A stretch of 64,000 nucleotides of DNA from Parafrankia discariae (lineage in GTDB: Bacteria; Actinomycetota; Actinomycetes; Frankiales; Frankiaceae), in the NCBI RefSeq assembly GCF_000373365.1, contig NZ_KB891102.1, positions 79,632-143,631 on the forward strand, in the 5' to 3' direction. The notes under the pieces were generated by a model. The model made no database searches and was not told the DNA's origin. It worked only from the letters and a program-made list of their open reading frames with translations. Each line of letters opens with the position of its first letter. Position 1 is the first letter of the stretch. Shown one piece after another: positions 59,737 through 64,000 of this stretch. A program made the position numbers and the translations under genes.

Positions 59737-61236
59737 ATGCACCTCGGGATGCTGTTGGAGATGGCCGCGGACGGTCTGGCCGACCGGGTCGCGCTCGGTT
59801 CCCGCGTCGGCGGGCTGAGCTTCGCCGAACTCGCGCACCAGGCGCGCCGGGTCGGTGCCGCGCTGCAGGCCCTGCCTGGAGACCGGGTCGGGCTGATCGA
59901 CCTGAACTCGCCCGCAGTCCCGCTGGCCCTGTTCGGGTCGGCGATCGCGGGCAAGCCGTTCGTGCCGATCAACTACCGGCTCGCCGACGAGCAGCTGCGC
60001 GCGATCGTCACCCGGACCGCGCCGGCCACCGTCGTCGTCGGGGCCGGCGTCGCCGAACGGCTGGGCGACATCGACGGCATCCACCTGGTCACCCGGGACG
60101 AGCTGCTCGCCATCGCCGCGGACGCCGACGCCAAGGAGGCCGACGGCTGGGGCGGCGACCCCGAGGACATCGCAGTGCTGCTGTTCACCAGCGGCACCAC
60201 CGGCGAGCCCAAGGCCGCCGTGCTGCGCCACCGCAACCTGACCGAGTACGTCATCTCCACGGTCGAGTTCGCCGGTTCCGCCGAGGACGAGGTCGCGATC
60301 GTCAGCGTCCCGCCGTACCACATCGCCGGGGTGTCGGCGTCCTGCTCGTCGACCTACTCGGGACGTCGGGTCGTCCAGCTCGAGAGCTTCGAGCCCCGGG
60401 CCTGGGTCGAGCTCGTCCGGGCGGAGTCGGTCACGCACGCGATGGTGGTGCCGACCATGCTCGGCCGCATCCTCGACGTCATCGAGGCCGACGGCCAGGG
60501 GCTGCCGTCCCTGCGGTCGATCTCGTACGGCGGCGGGCCCATGCCGCTGCCGGTCATCGAGCGCGCGGTCTCCGCACTCCCGCACGTGGGGTTCGTGAAC
60601 GCCTACGGGCTCACCGAGACCTCGAGCACGATCGCCGTCCTCGGCCCGGACGACCACCAGGCCGCGATCAGCAGCGACGACCCGGAGGTACGGGCGCGGC
60701 TGGGGTCGGTCGGCAAGCCGCTGCCGAGCCTGGAGGTCACGATCCGCGACCCGGGCGGCCAGGAGGTCCCCACCGGCGAGCACGGTGAGATCTGGGTCCG
60801 CGGCGGGCAGGTCTCCGGCGAGTACCTGGGCATCGGGCGGGTCGAGAACGACGGCTGGTTCCCGACCCGCGACGAGGGCCACCTCGACTCGGGCGGCTAC
60901 CTGTACGTCCACGGCCGGCTCGACGACGTCATCGTGCGCGGCGGGGAGAACATGTCCCCGGGCGAGATCGAGGCCGTGCTCATCACCCATCCCGCCGTCG
61001 AGGAGGCCGCCGTCGTCGGCATCCCGCACCGGGACTGGGGCGAGCAGGTGGTGGCCGCGGTCGTCACCTCCGGCGAGGTCACCGAGGACGAGCTGCGCGG
61101 CCACGTGCGCGCCCAGCTGCGGTCCAGCCGCACCCCGGAACACATCCAGTTCCGCTCGGAGCTGCCGTTCAACGAGAACGGCAAGCTGCTGCGCCGGGTA
61201 CTGCGCACCGAACTCCAGGAGGCTTTCCCCTCCTGA
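59737..61236 (+). CDS. Acyl-CoA synthetase (AMP-forming, class I adenylate)
   Basis: The product has 499 residues. The P-loop is LLFTSGTTGEPKAAVLRHRN, the A5 block AYGLTETSSTIAVLG, the A8 hinge DDVIVRGGENMSPGEIEAVL and the catalytic Lys is in LPFNENGKLLRR at the end. It adenylates a carboxylic acid and joins it to CoA. The chain-length and acid specificity cannot be stated. ATG 59737 gives 499 residues, standard for the class. It lies 14 bases after the two-Cys gene and is presumably cotranscribed with it. A double-TetR gene is just upstream. Confidence 0.93.
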   Translation: MHLGMLLEMAADGLADRVALGSRVGGLSFAELAHQARRVGAALQALPGDRVGLIDLNSPAVPLALFGSAIAGKPFVPINYRLADEQLRAIVTRTAPATVVVGAGVAERLGDIDGIHLVTRDELLAIAADADAKEADGWGGDPEDIAVLLFTSGTTGEPKAAVLRHRNLTEYVISTVEFAGSAEDEVAIVSVPPYHIAGVSASCSSTYSGRRVVQLESFEPRAWVELVRAESVTHAMVVPTMLGRILDVIEADGQGLPSLRSISYGGGPMPLPVIERAVSALPHVGFVNAYGLTETSSTIAVLGPDDHQAAISSDDPEVRARLGSVGKPLPSLEVTIRDPGGQEVPTGEHGEIWVRGGQVSGEYLGIGRVENDGWFPTRDEGHLDSGGYLYVHGRLDDVIVRGGENMSPGEIEAVLITHPAVEEAAVVGIPHRDWGEQVVAAVVTSGEVTEDELRGHVRAQLRSSRTPEHIQFRSELPFNENGKLLRRVLRTELQEAFPS

Positions 61237-61275
61237 CCGCCGGTTCCGCCGGCCGCGGCCGGCGCGGCAGGCTTC

Positions 61276-61324
61276 GAAGTGAGGTGTGACAGCGGCTCAT
61301 CGAGTGGCTGTCACACCTCACTTC
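61276..61324. terminator. Bidirectional terminator with an 18-bp stem
   Basis: GAAGTGAGGTGTGACAGC (61276-61293) and its exact complement (61307-61324) enclose a 13-base loop. It lies between the converging acyl-CoA ligase and VIT-like genes. The stem is unusually rich in A and T for this window. Confidence 0.8.
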
Positions 61325-61349
61325 CGGCGGGGTCCGCGGCGCGGTGGTG

Positions 61350-62063
61350 TCAGGTGATGAAGGTGTTGACCAGGATGCCGATGCCGTAGGTGGCGGCGGC
61401 GGCGACCGACCCCAGCAGGAGCTGACGGCCGCCGCTGTAGAACGCCGAGCGCTCGGTGAAGCGGCTGACCGCGGCCCCGAGGGCGAACAGCCCGAGGCCG
61501 GCGAGCACCGCCGCGGTCGCGAACGAGGCGAACCCGGCCAGGTAGGGCGCCACCGGCACCAGCGCGCCGAGGGCGAACGCGCCGAACGACGCGCCGGCCG
61601 CGCCCAGCGGTGACGGCAGGTCGTCCACGTCCAGGCCGAGCTCGTTGCGGGCGTGCGCGCGCAGCGCGGCGTCCGGGTTGCGGGCCAGCTGACGGGCGAC
61701 CGACTCGGCGGTCGGCGCGTCGACCCCCTGGTCGCGGAAGAACCCGGCCAGCTCGGCGTGCTCGGCCTGCGGATACTGCTCCAGCTCGCGCCGTTCGACC
61801 TCGATCTGCGCCCGCATCGCCTCGTTCTGCGAACGGACGGAGGTGTACTCCCCGGTCGCCATCGAGAACGCCCCGGAGGCCAGGCCCGCGAGCCCGGCCA
61901 GCACGACCGCCGGCCGCCCGGCGGCCCCACCGGCGAACCCGCTGATCAGCGCGATGTTGCTGACCAGCCCGTCCATCGCCCCGAACACCGCCGGACGCAG
62001 CCACCCGGCGCCCGCCGAGTGCCCCGACGGATGCGCCTCCCCTGTCCCGCTCAAGTGCCGCAC
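61350..62063 (-). CDS. VIT1/CCC1-family metal transporter
   Basis: The product has 237 residues. VFGAMDGLVSNIALISGFAG is the first family signature, and GLAGLASGAFSMATGEYTSV the second. A soluble, acid-rich stretch (about 78-130) then leads to three more helices (GAFALGALVPVAPYLAGF, FATAAVLAGLGLFALGAAV and the last TYGIGILVNTFIT). The family exports or stores iron and manganese. GTG 62063 is the first start after the APC stop (62072), although its ribosome binding site is weak; TTG 62054 is another choice. It is close behind the APC permease gene and likely cotranscribed. Confidence 0.87.
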   Translation of the reverse strand: MRHLSGTGEAHPSGHSAGAGWLRPAVFGAMDGLVSNIALISGFAGGAAGRPAVVLAGLAGLASGAFSMATGEYTSVRSQNEAMRAQIEVERRELEQYPQAEHAELAGFFRDQGVDAPTAESVARQLARNPDAALRAHARNELGLDVDDLPSPLGAAGASFGAFALGALVPVAPYLAGFASFATAAVLAGLGLFALGAAVSRFTERSAFYSGGRQLLLGSVAAAATYGIGILVNTFIT

Positions 62064-62071
62064 ATCCCCGC

Positions 62072-64000
62072 TCAGGCCACGTGGACGAACGGGCGGCGCT
62101 GCGGGTCGGGCTCGGCCTCGCGGAGGATCTCCCGGGTCGTCGAGGCGACCTCGCCGACTCCGAAGAACACGAAGCGCGCCAGGTTCTGCAGCGGGTTGCC
62201 CTCGGACCACTCGAAGTACACGTTCGGCCTGGTCCCGGTGAGGTCGCGCAGGTGCAGGAGCAGGGCCGCGATCGCGTTCGGGACGGAGTTGCTGGTGAGC
62301 TGCAGGATCCGGTACCCGTGCCGCTCCCGCCCGCAGACGTCGAGCCCGCCCTCGAACTCCGACGAGTCCGGGACGACCACCTCCAGGAACAGCGGGCGGG
62401 CCGCGCGCGGGACGTGCAGCACCTCGTGCGCCTTGCCGGCCTTGTCGGCGTACTCCGCGGCGTCGCCGGTGTCGAACTCGTTGGCGACCAGGTGCAGCGA
62501 CCCCGAGCGGGCCGCCTCGGTGACCCACCGGGTCGCCGTCTCGTCGAGCCGAACGCCGGTGACCCGCAGCTCGAAGGACCGCACGGCCCGGGAGACGAAG
62601 GAGATCACCAGGATCGACAGGATGAAGATCGAACCGATGATGAGCCCGTCCGGCCGCTCGACGACGTTCGCGACGGTCGTGTAGACGAACACGGCCGCGA
62701 TGGCGCCGAACCCGAACACCGCCCGCCGCCGGCCGCGGCGCGCGGCGGAGATGGTGACGGCGACCGACGCCGAGGTGATCAGGACGAGCACCCCGGTCGC
62801 GTAGGCCCCGCCCTGCTTGTCGACGCTGGCCCGGAAGATGACCGTGACCGCGAAGCCGATGACGGTGAAGACCAGGACCAGCGGGCGCACCGCCCGGGCC
62901 CAGTGCGGAGCCATCCCGTACCTGGGCAGGTAGCGGGGAACGAGGTTGAGCAGGCCGGCCAGCGCCGAGGCGCCGGCGAACCACAGGATCGCGATCGTGC
63001 TGACGTCGTAGGCGGTGCCGAAGACGTTGCCCAGTTCCTGGTGCGCCAGATACGCCAGCGCCCGCCCGTTCGCCGGGCCGCCGGGCTCCGCGAGCCGCTC
63101 GGGGATGAGCACCGTCGTCGCGAGGCTGCTGGCGAGCAGCAGCACGGCCATGATCAGCGCGGCCGTGGTGAGCAGCCGCCGCGCGCCGCGGATCCGGCCG
63201 GCGAGGTTCGCGTCGGTGTCGGCCGAGTCGGCGGTGTCGGCGGTGTCGGCGGTGTCGGCGGGGCTGTCGGTGTCGGCGGGGCCGCCGCGGATCAACGGCA
63301 TCACCGCGACGCCGGTCTCGAAGCCGGAGAGTCCCAGCGCGAGCTTCGGGAAGACGATCAGGGCCACGCCCACCAGCGCGAACGCGTCCGGATGCTCGGC
63401 CACCAGCAGCGCGTGCCAGTCGTCGAGCAGGGACGGGTGGGTGGCGACCTTGTACAGTGACACCGCGATGACGACCACGTTCAGGGCCAGGTAGACCACG
63501 ACCAGGACGACGGCGATCCCCACCGCCTCGGTGAACCCGCGCAGGAACACGGCCGCGAGCAGGGCCAGCAGCACCAGCGTGACGGCGACCTCGTGGCCGG
63601 CGAGCAGGTCCGGCGCGTACGGGTTCTCCAGGATGTGCGCGGAGGCGTCCGCGGCCGAGAGGGTGATCGTGATCAGGAAGTCGGTGCAGGCGAAGCCGAG
63701 GAGCACCAGGACCAGCAGCTTGCCCTTCCACCAGGAGAGCTGCTTCTCCAGGATCGCGATCGAGCCCTCACCCCGCGGGCTCTCGCCGGCGACCCGCCGG
63801 TAGACCGGCAGCGCCCCGAACAGCGTCACGGCGACGAGCACCGCCGTCGCCACCGGGCTCACCGCGCCCGCCGCGAGGATGGCGATCCCCGGCTGGTAGC
63901 CCAGTGTGGAGAAGTAGTCGACGCCGGTCAGGCACATCACCCGCCACCAGTGATGGCGGGGCTGGTGCGGTTCGGGCTGCGCGTGCGGGCCGGGATGGCG
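62072..64000 (-). CDS. APC-family permease, N-terminus beyond the window
   Basis: The frame is open to the right edge of the window with [20 protein letters not shown] as a typical start region of this actinobacterial APC group, so the true start lies past 64000. About 640 codons are seen. At least ten membrane helices are visible, among them [40 protein letters not shown] and [18 protein letters not shown] stretch of Asp/Ser/Ala/Thr repeats (nine-base GTCGGCGGT array on the plus strand near 63230) sits in one loop. The C-terminal soluble part is about 165 residues. It probably imports an amino acid or an ion; the substrate is unknown. Confidence 0.88.
   Translation of the reverse strand, partial: RHPGPHAQPEPHQPRHHWWRVMCLTGVDYFSTLGYQPGIAILAAGAVSPVATAVLVAVTLFGALPVYRRVAGESPRGEGSIAILEKQLSWWKGKLLVLVLLGFACTDFLITITLSAADASAHILENPYAPDLLAGHEVAVTLVLLALLAAVFLRGFTEAVGIAVVLVVVYLALNVVVIAVSLYKVATHPSLLDDWHALLVAEHPDAFALVGVALIVFPKLALGLSGFETGVAVMPLIRGGPADTDSPADTADTADTADSADTDANLAGRIRGARRLLTTAALIMAVLLLASSLATTVLIPERLAEPGGPANGRALAYLAHQELGNVFGTAYDVSTIAILWFAGASALAGLLNLVPRYLPRYGMAPHWARAVRPLVLVFTVIGFAVTVIFRASVDKQGGAYATGVLVLITSASVAVTISAARRGRRRAVFGFGAIAAVFVYTTVANVVERPDGLIIGSIFILSILVISFVSRAVRSFELRVTGVRLDETATRWVTEAARSGSLHLVANEFDTGDAAEYADKAGKAHEVLHVPRAARPLFLEVVVPDSSEFEGGLDVCGRERHGYRILQLTSNSVPNAIAALLLHLRDLTGTRPNVYFEWSEGNPLQNLARFVFFGVGEVASTTREILREAEPDPQRRPFVHVA

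Noticed and set aside
1-64000. tRNA or rRNA genes, insertion sequences, prophage
   Set aside because: No clover-leaf sequence, transposase motif, integrase or attachment repeat was found on reading the intergenic regions and genes.

Overview
The window is very GC-rich, compact, coding DNA typical of a filamentous actinobacterium. The supporting markers are a mycothiol ligase gene (mshC), a SAM-IV-type riboswitch, a tandem clpP pair next to a ClgR-like regulator, many GTG and TTG starts, likely leaderless genes and several PASTA-less Ser/Thr kinases. A Frankia-like organism would fit, but the sequence alone does not settle the genus. I saw no tRNA, rRNA, insertion sequence, prophage or CRISPR array.

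Layout. 1-6.4 kb: the tail of a RecB-type nuclease, an ABC ATPase/FtsX-type permease pair, a HAD phosphatase and a PAC2 protein. 6.4-10.8 kb: a minus-strand operon of a histidine phosphatase-like mutase, an SCO1664-type protein, mshC and a DivIVA-like coiled-coil protein. 11.1-13.4 kb: a RecD-like helicase. 13.4-22.9 kb: a cell-envelope glycan block with two paralogous GT39-like membrane proteins, a GT87-like protein, a FAD oxidoreductase and a PIG-V-like mannosyltransferase. 23.1-32.5 kb: DUF5703, NDH-2, M20 peptidase, a small C2H2-finger protein, TM2, DUF2752, a luciferase-like oxidoreductase, a decayed TSUP permease, a striking secreted Trp/Lys/Asp repeat protein, DUF456 and an ABC-F ATPase.

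32.6-42.2 kb is regulatory: a membrane GGDEF protein, two Ser/Thr kinases, DUF309, a GlsB-type stress protein behind a sigma-B-like promoter, a DEDDh exonuclease, an HTH regulator and a NUDIX hydrolase. 42.7-46.3 kb is a proteolysis locus: two duplicated MerR regulators, two overlapping clpP genes and a convergent ClgR-like regulator. 46.4-50.5 kb holds a cysteine desulfurase-like gene behind the riboswitch, and a full RecD2 helicase. 50.7-64 kb: a TetR/PlsC divergent pair sharing a double operator, a secreted sulfatase, a secreted zinc peptidase, a PPOX-type flavin protein, a methyltransferase, a SnoaL-like protein, a double-TetR fusion, a small Cys protein with an acyl-CoA ligase, a VIT-type transporter and an APC permease running off the right edge.

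The least explained items are the Trp/Lys/Asp repeat protein with its hairpin leader, the paired 15-bp inverted repeats before clpP, the six-frame stop repeat between two convergent genes, and the double-TetR protein. All annotations come from reading motifs, start sites and base pairing by eye; no database search was run.
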